A stretch of 64,000 bases of DNA from CAYNJG01 sp965216885 (GTDB lineage Bacteria; Planctomycetota; Planctomycetia; Pirellulales; Pirellulaceae): NCBI GenBank assembly GCA_965216885.1, contig OZ244208.1, positions 496,001 through 560,000 on the forward strand. Direction: 5' to 3'. Shown piece after piece: positions 25,591 through 34,974 of the stretch (position 1 is its first letter; the number at the start of each line of letters is the position of its first letter). The notes under the pieces were generated by a model. The model was not told the DNA's origin. It saw only the letters and a program-made list of their open reading frames with translations, and made no database searches. The position numbers were made by a program, and so were the translations under genes.

Positions 25591-25900
25591 AGACAAACCT
25601 CCGAATGAAATAAAAAAAGAGGTATGAGATCAGCGGCAACGCACCGCCAGGAATCCCTTCAGCCCGCGCAGAAAACTGCCCAGGTGACACGTAGTATTGG
25701 AACGAGACAAGTTAGGGAAGTCAAGGTTTGCCCCAATACCACCCAGAAAGGGGTGATTCATGATCCTAACTTCCAAGATCGTTATCGACGATTTTAGCAG
25801 TGAAAATTGCGAATTCAAGGCTCGATTGCTAACGTTGGGGTGTCTTGGTCGAGTAGCCGAACTGTTTAGGTGTTTTACGTAGTTTCTGACGTGAGCCTCG
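25591..25900. other. Divergent intergenic region, DUF1559 gene / CCA-adding enzyme
   Basis: A 310-bp region between divergent genes. It should hold both promoters. No gene, terminator or clear repeat is seen. Confidence 0.45.
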
Positions 25901-27169
25901 ATGCCAGCATCATCACTCGAAAAATTTGCGACCGAAGTTGTTAAGAAACTCAAACAGCATGACTTCGTCGCGCTGTTTGCCGGAGGTTGCGTGCGCGACA
26001 AGTTGCTTGGAGTGCGACCTAAGGACTACGACGTCGCCACTAGCGCAACGCCCGACGAAGTCCGATCCGTGTTCGGTCGGCGCAAGGCGCTCGCAATTGG
26101 CGAGAGCTTTGGTGTGATCACGGTCCTCGGGCCCAAGCCGCATCAGGTTGAAGTTGCCACGTTTCGCTCGGATGGTGAGTACAGCGACGGTCGACATCCT
26201 GATGCCGTCACGTTCAGCTCTCCCGAGGAAGATGCGCAGCGCCGCGATTTTACGATCAATGGCATGTTCTTTGATCCCGTCGAGGATCGCGTGATCGACT
26301 ATGTCGAAGGCAAACGTGATCTTGAGCGACGAGTGATTCGGGCAATCGGTGATCCTCATGAGCGGATCGAGGAAGACAGGCTTCGCATGCTGCGTGCCGT
26401 GAGGTTCGCGGCGACCTATCAGTTCGAGTTAGAAGAACAGACCCTTGATGCCATTCGTCGACTACACGATCGCATCAGCTCGGTGAGTCAGGAACGCATC
26501 AGCCATGAACTGGAACGCATGTGTTGCCATCATGAGCGTGCGAGGGCGATTCGGTTGTTGGCAGAGTCGCAATTGCTGTCGGACGTGCTGCCTGAATTGA
26601 ATACGGTCGACGAACCAAGGTTTGATCGCATGCTCGCCCTGCTTCAGCAATTGGGAGATATCCCGTTGACGGTTACCGCGGCAGCGTCGTCGCGGTTTGC
26701 ACTGGTACTGGCCGTCTTGTTCGGGGCTGACGGAGGCGACCTGTCCGACAAGGAAGTCACGCAGACGTGTCGGCGAATGAAGCTCTCCAATGATATTCGC
26801 AAGTCGACCGAGTGGCTTGTTCGCACTCGAAGTATTCTCCATAACGCGGCGACGATGAAGTTTTCCGAAATCCAGCCGATTCTGGTTCACGATGATATCG
26901 AACTTGCCGTGCAGCTTCAGGATGCGGTGGCCGCCGTCGACCAGACGGAATCCGCTCATGTGGAGCGATGTAGGGAAGAATTGAAGCTCCCCGCCGATCA
27001 ATTGAATCCCGCTCCCTTGCTGGGAGGCGATGATCTTGTGCAAGCCGGCATCCGACCAGGACCAGCATTCAAGGAGGCGCTGGCGATCGTGCGAAATGCT
27101 CAGTTGGATGGGCTCATTTCCACGACGGAAGAAGCGCTAGAGCTGGCGCACAAGCATTTGGGATGTTAA
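25901..27169 (+). CDS. CCA tRNA nucleotidyltransferase / poly(A) polymerase family
   Basis: A 422-residue class II nucleotidyltransferase. The head domain has AGGCVRDKLLG followed by the catalytic pair D42 and D44 in KDYDVATSA, then the RRDFTINGM motif (about 115) and EDRLRMLRAVRFAAT (about 167), all diagnostic for the class II CCA-adding/PcnB family. It should add or repair the 3' CCA of tRNA; a poly(A) polymerase role is the main alternative, as the two cannot be separated by eye. The length matches bacterial enzymes. The ATG at 25901 directly precedes the conserved N-terminus. Confidence 0.9.
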   Translation: MPASSLEKFATEVVKKLKQHDFVALFAGGCVRDKLLGVRPKDYDVATSATPDEVRSVFGRRKALAIGESFGVITVLGPKPHQVEVATFRSDGEYSDGRHPDAVTFSSPEEDAQRRDFTINGMFFDPVEDRVIDYVEGKRDLERRVIRAIGDPHERIEEDRLRMLRAVRFAATYQFELEEQTLDAIRRLHDRISSVSQERISHELERMCCHHERARAIRLLAESQLLSDVLPELNTVDEPRFDRMLALLQQLGDIPLTVTAAASSRFALVLAVLFGADGGDLSDKEVTQTCRRMKLSNDIRKSTEWLVRTRSILHNAATMKFSEIQPILVHDDIELAVQLQDAVAAVDQTESAHVERCREELKLPADQLNPAPLLGGDDLVQAGIRPGPAFKEALAIVRNAQLDGLISTTEEALELAHKHLGC

Positions 27170-27227
27170 GACTCGCATGGCGGTGGGCTAGGCATTTGGC
27201 GAATACCTGCCTAGTATTGGCAAGCCG

Positions 27228-27260
27228 CATGGCGAGTTGAAATGTCATGGCGAGTTGAAA
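27228..27260 (+). repeat. Two direct copies of a 15-bp sequence
   Basis: CATGGCGAGTTGAAA occurs at 27228-27242 and 27246-27260, an 18-bp period, just before the small membrane protein gene. It could be a regulatory tandem site or a slippage product. Nothing else supports a role. Confidence 0.5.
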
Positions 27261-27294
27261 CCGTTTAGACCGAGGTTCCTTGGGGGTCCCGAAA

Positions 27295-27792
27295 ATGATC
27301 GTTGATTTGGCGCTACGACTCGTACACATCGTCCCGGCGATCTTTCTGGCCGGTGGCATTCTGTTCATGTGGGCAACGTTGCTGCCGGCATTGAGCGGCG
27401 TTAACGATGAAGCTCGACAGGCCGTGCTCGATGCGATGCGGGCCAAGTGGGCGAAGGTTGTGATGGCGTGTTCCGGCTTGCTGGTCCTGTCGGGACTGTA
27501 CAACGCGGTCCGCAATATCCTCGCGTGGGAATACACCGGTGCGCCCTATCATGCGTTTGTCATGATCAAACTCGTGCTCGCGCTGGTGGTGATGTTCATC
27601 ACAGCAAAACTGAGCGGGCGCAGCGAAGGCGCAGCGAAGTTTCGCGAAAAGATGTCCTTCTGGATGTCGGTCAACGCCGCACTTGTTCTGGTACTGATAC
27701 TTACCGCCAGCACAATGCGAGTCACCGACCGCGTTCCCAAGGTAGAAGCTGACGGCGGGTCGGAACCCGTACCGGAAGTGGTTATCGAATAA
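27295..27792 (+). CDS. Small four-helix membrane protein, CopD-like
   Basis: A 165-residue protein with four predicted membrane helices: about 5-25 (LRLVHIVPAIFLAGGILFMW), 50-68, 86-105 and 125-142. The histidine in LRLVHIVPAIFLAGG resembles the first helix of CopD/YcnJ-type and DUF2269-type membrane proteins. The C-terminal tail is acidic. I chose the ATG at 27295; an in-frame TTG at 27280 would add five residues with no benefit. It stands alone between the CCA enzyme and a convergent small gene. The function is not recognised with certainty. Confidence 0.72.
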   Translation: MIVDLALRLVHIVPAIFLAGGILFMWATLLPALSGVNDEARQAVLDAMRAKWAKVVMACSGLLVLSGLYNAVRNILAWEYTGAPYHAFVMIKLVLALVVMFITAKLSGRSEGAAKFREKMSFWMSVNAALVLVLILTASTMRVTDRVPKVEADGGSEPVPEVVIE

Positions 27793-27897
27793 CCGGTGCC
27801 AGGTCAAAACGCCGCGGTGCAGTCGGCGTCAGGTCGCAGCTGGCGCGATGGCCAGCGGCGACGCAGTTCAGTCAGGTTTTGACTGGGTACAGAGCGA

Positions 27898-27926
27898 GCA
27901 AAACACCGGACATTCGCATCGTCCGG
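27898..27926 (-). terminator. Possible terminator of the small coiled-coil gene
   Basis: CCGGAC-gatgcgaat-GTCCGG followed by TGTTTTGC on the minus strand, 28 bp after the stop of the gene at 27955. The T-run is interrupted, so this is moderate. The plus strand has CTTTCG after the same stem and might also use it. Confidence 0.45.
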
Positions 27927-27954
27927 CTTTCGCGTGCACCAACGAAGCGGGACA

Positions 27955-28131
27955 CTAGCCAGCCTTCAGTTTGGCCATCTCCGCGCGAGTGTCTTCGATT
28001 TCTTTTTCGATGCCCGCGACCTCACCAGGCTCGTCTTCCTGTTGCTTGGCACCGACCAGCTGTGCCTGCAGTTTCTCGAGCTTCTTTCGGAGTACTTCCA
28101 GTCGCTTCTTCGATTTCTTGTCCAGAGCCAT
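27955..28131 (-). CDS. 58-residue charged coiled-coil protein
   Basis: A short gene with ATG at 28131 and TAG at 27955. The protein begins MALDKKSKKRLEVLRKKLEK and continues as a heptad-like helix rich in Lys, Glu, Gln and Leu, broken once by EDEPGEV, then a second helix ending in EMAKLKAG. The two helices with a Pro-Gly break suggest an antiparallel coiled-coil hairpin. Codon use and clean amino acid pattern indicate a real gene. A hairpin with a partial T-run follows. It lies 54 bp downstream of the giant SdrD_B-like gene's neighbourhood, between its stop (28186) and the convergent membrane gene. No function is recognised. Confidence 0.75.
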   Translation of the reverse strand: MALDKKSKKRLEVLRKKLEKLQAQLVGAKQQEDEPGEVAGIEKEIEDTRAEMAKLKAG

Positions 28132-28185
28132 TCGTCATTTCCCCAAAACGTCGTTGTCCGTCGCCATCTTTGGCGTGAGAACGTT

Positions 28186-31100
28186 CTACTCCGTTTCGGG
28201 GCGGCTCGCTACCGTTATCGGCTCCTGGTCGACGGACTTGAACGTTGCGATACGATCTTTTCCGTCGCCGTGCCATTTACCGACGACGGGAAGTCCCTCG
28301 CGTTCATCGAATCGGACGGCGATGTCGTTGGTGTCCAGTTGTCGATTACCATTGGCATCAATATAGATCTTGCCATTCCGCACGATTGCCATGTCGTCGA
28401 TGCCGTCGCCGTTGAAATCCCCCACCAGGGGATAGTCGCCTGGCTCGCCAAATGCGCGTTCTTCATCGGGATCGGTCCAGCGTCCGTTGCCGTCGACGTC
28501 CAGATGCCAAACGCCTCCACGGACGATACCCAGCGTATCGATCCCATCGCCGTTCCAGTCGCCCACGACGCCGATGTCGCCCACGGAACCGTAGACAAAG
28601 ACGTGGTCAATGATGTCTTCTCGCAATTTGCCGCGCGCGGTGTGCTTCATCACTCGGCGGCTGCGGGCAATATCGTTCTCGTCCTCGACCGGTGGCATAT
28701 TCTTTTTGGCGCCGTCGGGAACGTTCTCCATGTCTGGAAGTCCGTGTTCCAGTCGCAACGCGATCGGATCGTCCGGCCATGCTCGTCCAAAGATGCCAAT
28801 GTCATCTTTGCCGTCACCATCCCAGTCGCCGACGACGGGCAAGTCGCCTTCGTAACCGAGCTTCGCCCAGAGGTCTTCGCTATCCCAACGGCCGTTTCCA
28901 TTCAAATCAATGAACCAATGGCCTTTGGCGAAGACACCAATCTCTGTCGACCCGTCGCCGTTGAAGTCGCCCGTGATTGGATAGCTGTTCTTCAGTCCAA
29001 AGAAATGCGTATTGATGTCGCCGTCCTTGAGCTCGATCGCCCACTCGGCACCTGTGAGGTGGTGTTGCTGCCAGATGGCGGTTGGGAACAGCAGTTCGAC
29101 GTCCTGCGGCGAGTTGGACACGCGTGGTTGACCACCATCGATGACTGAGAGGTGCCACGTGTTGGCTCGTGCTCCCGAACTTCCATCGTTGGGAATGGGG
29201 TCGTTAAACAGCGGCACGGGTGCGATGTCGCGAACGTAGCGGTACAAAGCGGGATTGCCAATGTTCAGCCCCGGTGGCGGGTCGGAGGGTGACGGAAAAT
29301 CAGTTAGCGGTGGAATGCCGGGCGGATCGACCGGCGGGTCAACGAAGAGTGTCTGTACTTCGCTGAAGTTGTTGAATTGCGAGTGAACTCCCGGGAACAG
29401 GGCGATTGCCAGAATCGCGTCATTACCGTCGGGCTTGTCTTCCAGGCCATTGATCAGATCGCGAAAGAACGGCTCGTCTTCGGGATGTACTACGGGATTG
29501 ATGGGAATTCCATCCGCCGTGCCCGCGGTATCAATTCCATCAACGTATTCGTCCGGGTGGATTTCGTAGATCGCGTAGTTGCCCTTCGGAATGCCAGTGA
29601 ATTCGTAGTAACCGTTCGCGTCCGTCGTCGTACGGATCGGACCGTCCTCGTACATTCCCGGCAGCGCGGCGTCTGCATGGATTGGAGTTCCACGCTGACC
29701 GTTGCGTAGTTCAAGGACGACGCCTGTCAATCGCTGATCGTCGTCGGTCAATTCACCATTGCGAATGCCTGACAGATCCTCGGGCAGCGATTCGCCGGTC
29801 AACAATTCGACAGGATCGCCATCGACGAAAACGAAGCCCGACAGCGCGGACGCAGGCTGTTCGCAAAAGTCATATTCGATTGCCATTTCGCCCGCTACGA
29901 CATCGATATCGACGATGTGATTTTGCAAACTGGCATCGCCGCCGGCACTACCGGCGCGTTGGGCACCGTCGAAGTGCGTGTCCGGTTGGATCTGCTGAAC
30001 GCTGTACGACCCGGGCGGCAAGTCGGCGAACTCGTAGTGCCCCATCGCGTTCGTGGTCGTTTCCGCGATCGTCTGACCGTCGCTGCCTAGCAGCAGGATG
30101 CGTACGCCGCCGATCGGTTCGGCATCCTCATCTTCCCAGCAATTTTCTTCTGGGCTGGAATGCACGGATCCACGGATCAATGCGGGCCGAAGCTCTCCGA
30201 AGTTGTAGTCCTTGCCCGTCTCGCCCCAGCCGATCGTGATCTCCGTGATGCGATCACCCGGGTTCATCGCTCGTCCACGACGCTCGCCTTCGATCGTGCC
30301 TTCCGAATCGATCCCATCGAGATAGCCATCCGGCTGGATCTGTTCCAGCGAGTACTTGCCTGGTGGCAGACCTTCAAAGACGTACTTTCCGTCTTCGTCG
30401 GTCGTGGTCTCCACGACGAGATTCCCGTCTTCGTCGTAGAGCCGGACAATGACGCCCTCGATCGGACCTTCGCTGGGATCGCGGACTCCGTCGTTGTCGT
30501 CGTCTTCATACACGAAGCCGGAAATGGTGGCCGGTTTGTGGTCGCAGAAATCGTAGTTGGTTCCGCTTTCGTCCGAGTTCAAACGGACGTTCGTGATGTC
30601 GCCAATCGCGTTGACGTCGCCGCGTTGCTCGCCTTCGACGTGGCCGGACCTCGCTCCACCGTCAACGAATCCGTCGGGCGTGATTTGGCGAACCGAATAG
30701 TCTCCCGGCTCAAGATCTCCGAATGCATAGTTGCCTTCGTCGTCCGTCACGGATTCGGCCAGTACCTGCCCGTTCGCACCCAATAGTTGCACCACTGCAC
30801 CGGCGATGGGCTCCAGTAAGTCTTCGTCGATGTCCCAGCAGTCCCCGTCCGGAGTGGAAAGATGAACGCGACCGGACAGTGTCCCGGGTTTCAGTTCGCC
30901 AAAGTCGAAGTCCATGCCCGCGTCGCCCCAGAGCAGGTTGATGGCTTCAATCTCGTCGCCAGGATTGAGGGCCCTGCCCGTCGAGCGACCGTTGGCTGTA
31001 CCGGCACGGTCCTTGCCATCGAGCCAGCCGGTGGGCTGCAGCTCGATGACGCGGTAGTTGCCAGCTCGCAGGCCAACGAATTCGTATTGGCCGTTCTCGT

Positions 31101-32763
31101 CCGTTTCCGTCGTGTCGACAAGTTCGCCTTCTTCATCGAGCAAACTCAGCAACGCGTCGGCGATGCCTTCCTCTCCGACGTCTCGCAGGCCGTTGTTGTT
31201 CCTGTCGTGGTACACGTTGCCGGCGAGCTGAGCGGGCGGATGATCGCAGAATTCGAACTCGACGCCTTCATCGCCGGAGAAGAGTTCAATCTCACGAATG
31301 CTGCTGGCCTCAGCGTCTCCGCGAGTTTCTCCGTCAACGATACCGGCTTGGGCGCCGCCCTCAAGGAGGTCTTCGGGTGTGATTTCAATGAGCGAATACT
31401 GTCCGGGGCGCAGGCCCAGGAACTCGTAGGTGCCGTTTGCATCGGTCTGCGTTTCAGCGACTGTTTCTCCGGCTTCGTTCACCAGCAAGACCGTCGCGCC
31501 AACGACGGGATCGTGTTCGATCGAGTCGTCCCAGCAGTCTCCGTCGGGCGTGCTGAGGTGAACTCGGCCACGGATCGAAGCATTGCGAGCTTCCGCGAAG
31601 TTGTAGTTTCGCGCGGCGGTTCCACCGTTTGGAATTGAAATCGAGGTGAGTATGTCGGACGTCAGAATCGAGCCCGTCCCCACGCCGTCGACCGTTCCCG
31701 TCTCCGCACCCACGCTGAAGTATCCTTCGGGCTGGGTCTCTCGCAGTTGGTACTCGCCGGGAAGTAGTCCGAGGTCTTCCGAAAAGACGTAGTCACCCTG
31801 CGCGTTGGTGATTGCTGTGTGACCGGTGAACACGTACGCGCCATCGACTTCTACGAAGAGGTCGAGCTGCACGCCGTCGAGTCCCGGGTCGTCCGCGTCC
31901 TGATTCAGATTGACGTTGCGGTCTTCGTAGACGCGACCGGAAATCGAGATCGGCAACGGCGATTGCGTCGCCTCTCCCACTGCGCCGGCAGTTCGGTCGC
32001 GGTTGTTGAATTCGTCGTCCAGCGGAAGATCGAGATCGGTCGGCTCGAGGTTTTGATCGTACCGGTTGCGGAATTCGGCATTGCCCACAGCATCGTGGAA
32101 GTGCGGAGCGGTGAAGTACGCCGTCAACTGCGTTCCCTGGAATTCCGCCCCGGATGCAATCGGGTCCAACTCTTCATTGATCAGGGAAAGATCCTGTTCG
32201 TCGGGATCAAAGCCCTGGATTTCATCCACGTCAATGTTGAGCGTTAGGCGATCGCCCGTTTCGAAGCCCACGAATTCCATGACCAGCAGGGACGAACCAT
32301 CCTCGACGGTGATCTGGGTTTGGAAGTCTCCGTGCATCGACGCAATCAGACCGTCGAAAGGCAGGTCGACACCCAGCCCCGAAAGCTGCGTGTCGAAGAT
32401 CACGTCCGCAAGGCTCAGGCCGGGCAGGTGTTGATCACCGTCGAGCTCGATGCGCGACAGTTGCGTACCTTCGGCGCCGCCGACGAATGAAATTTCGATC
32501 GTGTCGGGACTGGCATCCGATCCGAAATCCTGTTCGGTGTAGACAGCACCAAACTGAATGGGTGCCGCACTGAGCATGGTGCGCGGTTCAAGACTCTCGC
32601 ATTCCGTCGCGAGCAAGTCGCGCCTGACGGGAGAAAGACCGGGCGTCAGCCCCGACGAATGAACGGCCAATTGGTTGGCGTTCCTTGCAAGGCGAACCAG
32701 TCGCCCGCCTTGTCGACTCGACGCGTCCGGTAGCAGAAAGATTACTGGTGAATGGTTGGGCAC
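28186..32763 (-). CDS. Giant SdrD_B-like repeat surface protein with VCBS/FG-GAP-like C-terminus
   Basis: A 1525-residue exported protein. The N-terminus holds the LEPR-XLL signature (ESLEPRTMLSAAP, about 55-67). After a ~200-residue acidic region come seven SdrD_B-like (Cna_B-type) beta-sandwich repeats at about 268, 394, 516, 629, 746, 864 and 973. They alternate between a type with DxNxDGxRD-like acidic loops and a type opening RGRVHLSTPDGDCWD. Residues about 1190-1510 hold several NGDGxxDIG units (VGDWDGDGKDDIGIF) of the VCBS/FG-GAP kind, likely calcium-binding. The start is a GTG with AAAGGA 5 nt before it. It is probably an adhesive or structural cell-surface or matrix protein. It lies just downstream of an exported WD40 protein. 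Confidence 0.9.
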   Translation of the reverse strand: MPNHSPVIFLLPDASSRQGGRLVRLARNANQLAVHSSGLTPGLSPVRRDLLATECESLEPRTMLSAAPIQFGAVYTEQDFGSDASPDTIEISFVGGAEGTQLSRIELDGDQHLPGLSLADVIFDTQLSGLGVDLPFDGLIASMHGDFQTQITVEDGSSLLVMEFVGFETGDRLTLNIDVDEIQGFDPDEQDLSLINEELDPIASGAEFQGTQLTAYFTAPHFHDAVGNAEFRNRYDQNLEPTDLDLPLDDEFNNRDRTAGAVGEATQSPLPISISGRVYEDRNVNLNQDADDPGLDGVQLDLFVEVDGAYVFTGHTAITNAQGDYVFSEDLGLLPGEYQLRETQPEGYFSVGAETGTVDGVGTGSILTSDILTSISIPNGGTAARNYNFAEARNASIRGRVHLSTPDGDCWDDSIEHDPVVGATVLLVNEAGETVAETQTDANGTYEFLGLRPGQYSLIEITPEDLLEGGAQAGIVDGETRGDAEASSIREIELFSGDEGVEFEFCDHPPAQLAGNVYHDRNNNGLRDVGEEGIADALLSLLDEEGELVDTTETDENGQYEFVGLRAGNYRVIELQPTGWLDGKDRAGTANGRSTGRALNPGDEIEAINLLWGDAGMDFDFGELKPGTLSGRVHLSTPDGDCWDIDEDLLEPIAGAVVQLLGANGQVLAESVTDDEGNYAFGDLEPGDYSVRQITPDGFVDGGARSGHVEGEQRGDVNAIGDITNVRLNSDESGTNYDFCDHKPATISGFVYEDDDNDGVRDPSEGPIEGVIVRLYDEDGNLVVETTTDEDGKYVFEGLPPGKYSLEQIQPDGYLDGIDSEGTIEGERRGRAMNPGDRITEITIGWGETGKDYNFGELRPALIRGSVHSSPEENCWEDEDAEPIGGVRILLLGSDGQTIAETTTNAMGHYEFADLPPGSYSVQQIQPDTHFDGAQRAGSAGGDASLQNHIVDIDVVAGEMAIEYDFCEQPASALSGFVFVDGDPVELLTGESLPEDLSGIRNGELTDDDQRLTGVVLELRNGQRGTPIHADAALPGMYEDGPIRTTTDANGYYEFTGIPKGNYAIYEIHPDEYVDGIDTAGTADGIPINPVVHPEDEPFFRDLINGLEDKPDGNDAILAIALFPGVHSQFNNFSEVQTLFVDPPVDPPGIPPLTDFPSPSDPPPGLNIGNPALYRYVRDIAPVPLFNDPIPNDGSSGARANTWHLSVIDGGQPRVSNSPQDVELLFPTAIWQQHHLTGAEWAIELKDGDINTHFFGLKNSYPITGDFNGDGSTEIGVFAKGHWFIDLNGNGRWDSEDLWAKLGYEGDLPVVGDWDGDGKDDIGIFGRAWPDDPIALRLEHGLPDMENVPDGAKKNMPPVEDENDIARSRRVMKHTARGKLREDIIDHVFVYGSVGDIGVVGDWNGDGIDTLGIVRGGVWHLDVDGNGRWTDPDEERAFGEPGDYPLVGDFNGDGIDDMAIVRNGKIYIDANGNRQLDTNDIAVRFDEREGLPVVGKWHGDGKDRIATFKSVDQEPITVASRPETE

Positions 32764-32768
32764 GAGAA

Positions 32769-32774
32769 TCCTTT
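32769..32774 (-). promoter_or_regulatory. Ribosome binding site for the GTG start of the giant repeat protein
   Basis: AAAGGA on the minus strand, 5 nt before the GTG at 32763. No ATG lies at a better position, so the GTG is accepted. Confidence 0.6.
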
Positions 32775-32817
32775 CTCCGTTGCGCCTGCCCGACGGATCG
32801 GGCGAAAATCAATATGT

Positions 32818-33849
32818 CTAGTCCGGAGCGTCCGGTGTTATCAAACCCGTCGATCGTGTTCGCGGGTCATGTCGCTCCGTGGATGTATTGCCCTTGATGG
32901 ACCAAACCCGCACGGTCGTGTCAAAACTGCCGGAAATCAGTGTTTGATTTCGGTAGTCGAGCGTCGCAATGGATCCGGTATGTCCCGTCATCACGGCGTA
33001 GGGTTTGGGCCGATCGATCGAGAACAGGCGAATCGTGTTGTCCGCTCCCGCCGCCGCGAAACTCTTGTTGTCCAGCCACTCCAGTGACATGACTTTCCCC
33101 GAGCCGTAGTTGAAACTGGAAACGATCTCGCCCGACGACGGATTCCAGAGCGAGATGATTTCGTTTTCGCCACCGACAAGCAACTTGTTGTCGGGAGTAA
33201 ACAGCACCTGCCAGACGCGTCGCGGTATCGCCTGGATATCGATCCGCGTTCCGTTTTGCAGGTCCCAAACTCGCAGCTTGCCGGTCCGTCCTGCGGTGGC
33301 AAGAAATCGCATGTCATCGGAAAACGCGGTCGCTCGCACGTCCGTGCAGGGACACGCGAGTTGCCCGAGCAGTTTGCGTGTGGCCAGGTCATAGACCTTC
33401 AGCGGAGACTGGAAGCCCGTGATTGCCACTCGGTCGTTCTCACGACTGAAGACAATTGATGTGATCGCGTTTTGATGCGAACCCAGTTCGCCGAGCTGCC
33501 TGCCGGTCGCCGCGTCCCAGATGATTACGCGGTGATCGCGTCCGCCCGTAAGGAGCCTGGAACCGTCGCGGCAAAAGGATATCGTTGTCACCCAGTCGTC
33601 GTGCCCGCCGAGTTCACGGACGAGCTTCCCCGTCCGGACATCCCATAATCGCACAATGTGGTCATCGCCGGCCGTCGCGACGAGTTGACCGCCGGGCTGC
33701 AGGGCGACCGCACTGACCACCGGGACGTCTTCGTCCGGAAGCCCATTGAGTCGAATCATTCCCTCCAGCTCGACAGACCGCTGCGCACAGGCAGTGCCGG
33801 CGAGCAGAATGGCCATGATGGCAATCGAGTTCATGATGTATTGACGCAT
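32818..33849 (-). CDS. Exported WD40-repeat protein
   Basis: A 343-residue protein. Residues 1-22 form a signal peptide (IAIMAILLAGTACAQ). The remainder is a beta-propeller with about seven WD40 repeats; the best are HDDWVTTISFCRDGSRLLTGGRDHRVIIWD and TGSIATLDYRNQTLISGSFDTTVRVW. A single seven-bladed propeller is the usual size. In planctomycetes exported WD40 proteins are common and are presumed binding platforms. It ends 55 bp before the giant repeat protein gene on the same strand, so the two may be co-transcribed and could act together at the surface; this is inferred from position only. Confidence 0.88.
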   Translation of the reverse strand: MRQYIMNSIAIMAILLAGTACAQRSVELEGMIRLNGLPDEDVPVVSAVALQPGGQLVATAGDDHIVRLWDVRTGKLVRELGGHDDWVTTISFCRDGSRLLTGGRDHRVIIWDAATGRQLGELGSHQNAITSIVFSRENDRVAITGFQSPLKVYDLATRKLLGQLACPCTDVRATAFSDDMRFLATAGRTGKLRVWDLQNGTRIDIQAIPRRVWQVLFTPDNKLLVGGENEIISLWNPSSGEIVSSFNYGSGKVMSLEWLDNKSFAAAGADNTIRLFSIDRPKPYAVMTGHTGSIATLDYRNQTLISGSFDTTVRVWSIKGNTSTERHDPRTRSTGLITPDAPD

Positions 33850-34254
33850 GGTTCACCCAGTTTTGGCTGGTTGCGTGATCGATGACAACACACCGACGCA
33901 TGTTCTATCATCGGCTTTAAAGTTGGACTTCAAGAGACCGCCAACGCGAAGTGGCTGAGAATGGCGACTGGGCCGGATAAGCAAACCTCGATTCGCGGCA
34001 CGGAAGCCTGATTCCCCGCATCCAGCCAGCTATCGCCGCTATCGATGCGAGCATGGTGGGGAGTAAGGTTCGCGAGTGTCGAGTTGCCCTTTGATACGCT
34101 GAGGTCTGTGAAAAGGATCTCGCCGTCGCGTGTGAGCAACGCGTTGCACTACCTACACCAATAGCCACAAAGCGTGTTCGATTTGAAATTTCGATGATGC
34201 CTGTGACGTTGTTGGCGATGGACCTGTGAACAAGCCCGTATCTCGTCGACAGAC
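33850..34254 (-). pseudogene. Intergenic region with a possible frameshifted gene remnant
   Basis: This 405-bp gap lies between the lipoate ligase-like gene and the WD40 gene. Two minus-strand frames look protein-like and would join through one frameshift near 34143: upstream a stretch reading NNVTGIIEISNRTRFVAIGVG, downstream TRDGEILFTDLSVSKGNSTL to the stop at 33930. Together they would be about 105 residues. I recognise no family, and neither half has a good start. It may be a decayed gene, a sequencing frameshift or chance. Treat as weak. Confidence 0.25.
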
Positions 34255-34974
34255 CTACAAACGCTTGTGCCACTCGTCTTTCGAGTAGCGATCCTGAACC
34301 AGTTGCGACGTCGTCGATTCGGGCCATGTCTGAAGCGCGTCACTGACTTTCCATTCTCGGCAGATCGCTTCGCGAAGGGAGTTTGCGGAGGCGGGAAGAT
34401 TGGTGACGAAGGTGCGATGGGTTCGCTGGTTGCGATAGGCGGGTTGGCGTGGCGGAGTGGCGAGTAAGCGCTCGATCGATTCAAGGTCGAAGTCGTAAAG
34501 CACGGTGCCGTGGTAGAGCAGATGTTGTCTCTTCAAACGCAAGCTATTTCCGGAGATCTTTCGATCGCCAATACACAGATCGCAGGTGCCACGGAATTCG
34601 ACGTTCGCTGACACCGTTTGCAGCGCTTTCTGCATTCGTGACATGACAAACTGGTGTGCGGCATCGACGCCGGATAATTCCGGGTTGTCCGCGTGTTTCA
34701 GGATGACGGCATACATCAGGCAGCCGGGGCCGGCGACAACGGCCGTTCCACCGCTGCAACGCCGCAGCACGGGGACGTGGGCCTCGTCGCAGGCGGCCAG
34801 GTCCACTTCCTGATCGCGGCGAGAAGCCCTACCAATGACGACGAAAGGCCGGGGCGATTCCCACAACCGCAGGACGTTGGCCCCGCACGTCCCGGCCTCG
34901 GCTTCGTTCAGCAGGGCTTCGTCGACGGCCAGGTTGGCTTCCGGCGTGGGCAGGGTCAAATCCAGCAAGTTCAT
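34255..34974 (-). CDS. Lipoate-protein ligase A / octanoyltransferase-like protein
   Basis: A 239-residue protein of the biotin/lipoate protein ligase fold. Diagnostic parts are VLRLWESPRPFVVIGRASR near 40, the RRCSGGTAVVAGPGCLMY motif near 71 (equivalent to RRxSGGGAV..G), and GDRKISGNSLRLKRQHLLYHGTVLYD near 130 with the conserved Lys (KISG) that contacts the acyl-adenylate or acyl group. It attaches lipoyl or octanoyl groups to lipoyl domains. Whether it is a ligase (LplA) or an octanoyltransferase (LipM-like) cannot be told. The length fits single-domain relatives lacking the C-terminal LplA domain. Confidence 0.85.
   Translation of the reverse strand: MNLLDLTLPTPEANLAVDEALLNEAEAGTCGANVLRLWESPRPFVVIGRASRRDQEVDLAACDEAHVPVLRRCSGGTAVVAGPGCLMYAVILKHADNPELSGVDAAHQFVMSRMQKALQTVSANVEFRGTCDLCIGDRKISGNSLRLKRQHLLYHGTVLYDFDLESIERLLATPPRQPAYRNQRTHRTFVTNLPASANSLREAICREWKVSDALQTWPESTTSQLVQDRYSKDEWHKRL

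Noticed and set aside
27934..29148. A 404-codon plus-strand open frame opposite the giant repeat protein
   Set aside because: It mirrors the high-GC, repeat-rich coding strand of the SdrD_B-like gene. Its translation has no domain, signal or family pattern, while the minus strand is clearly coding.
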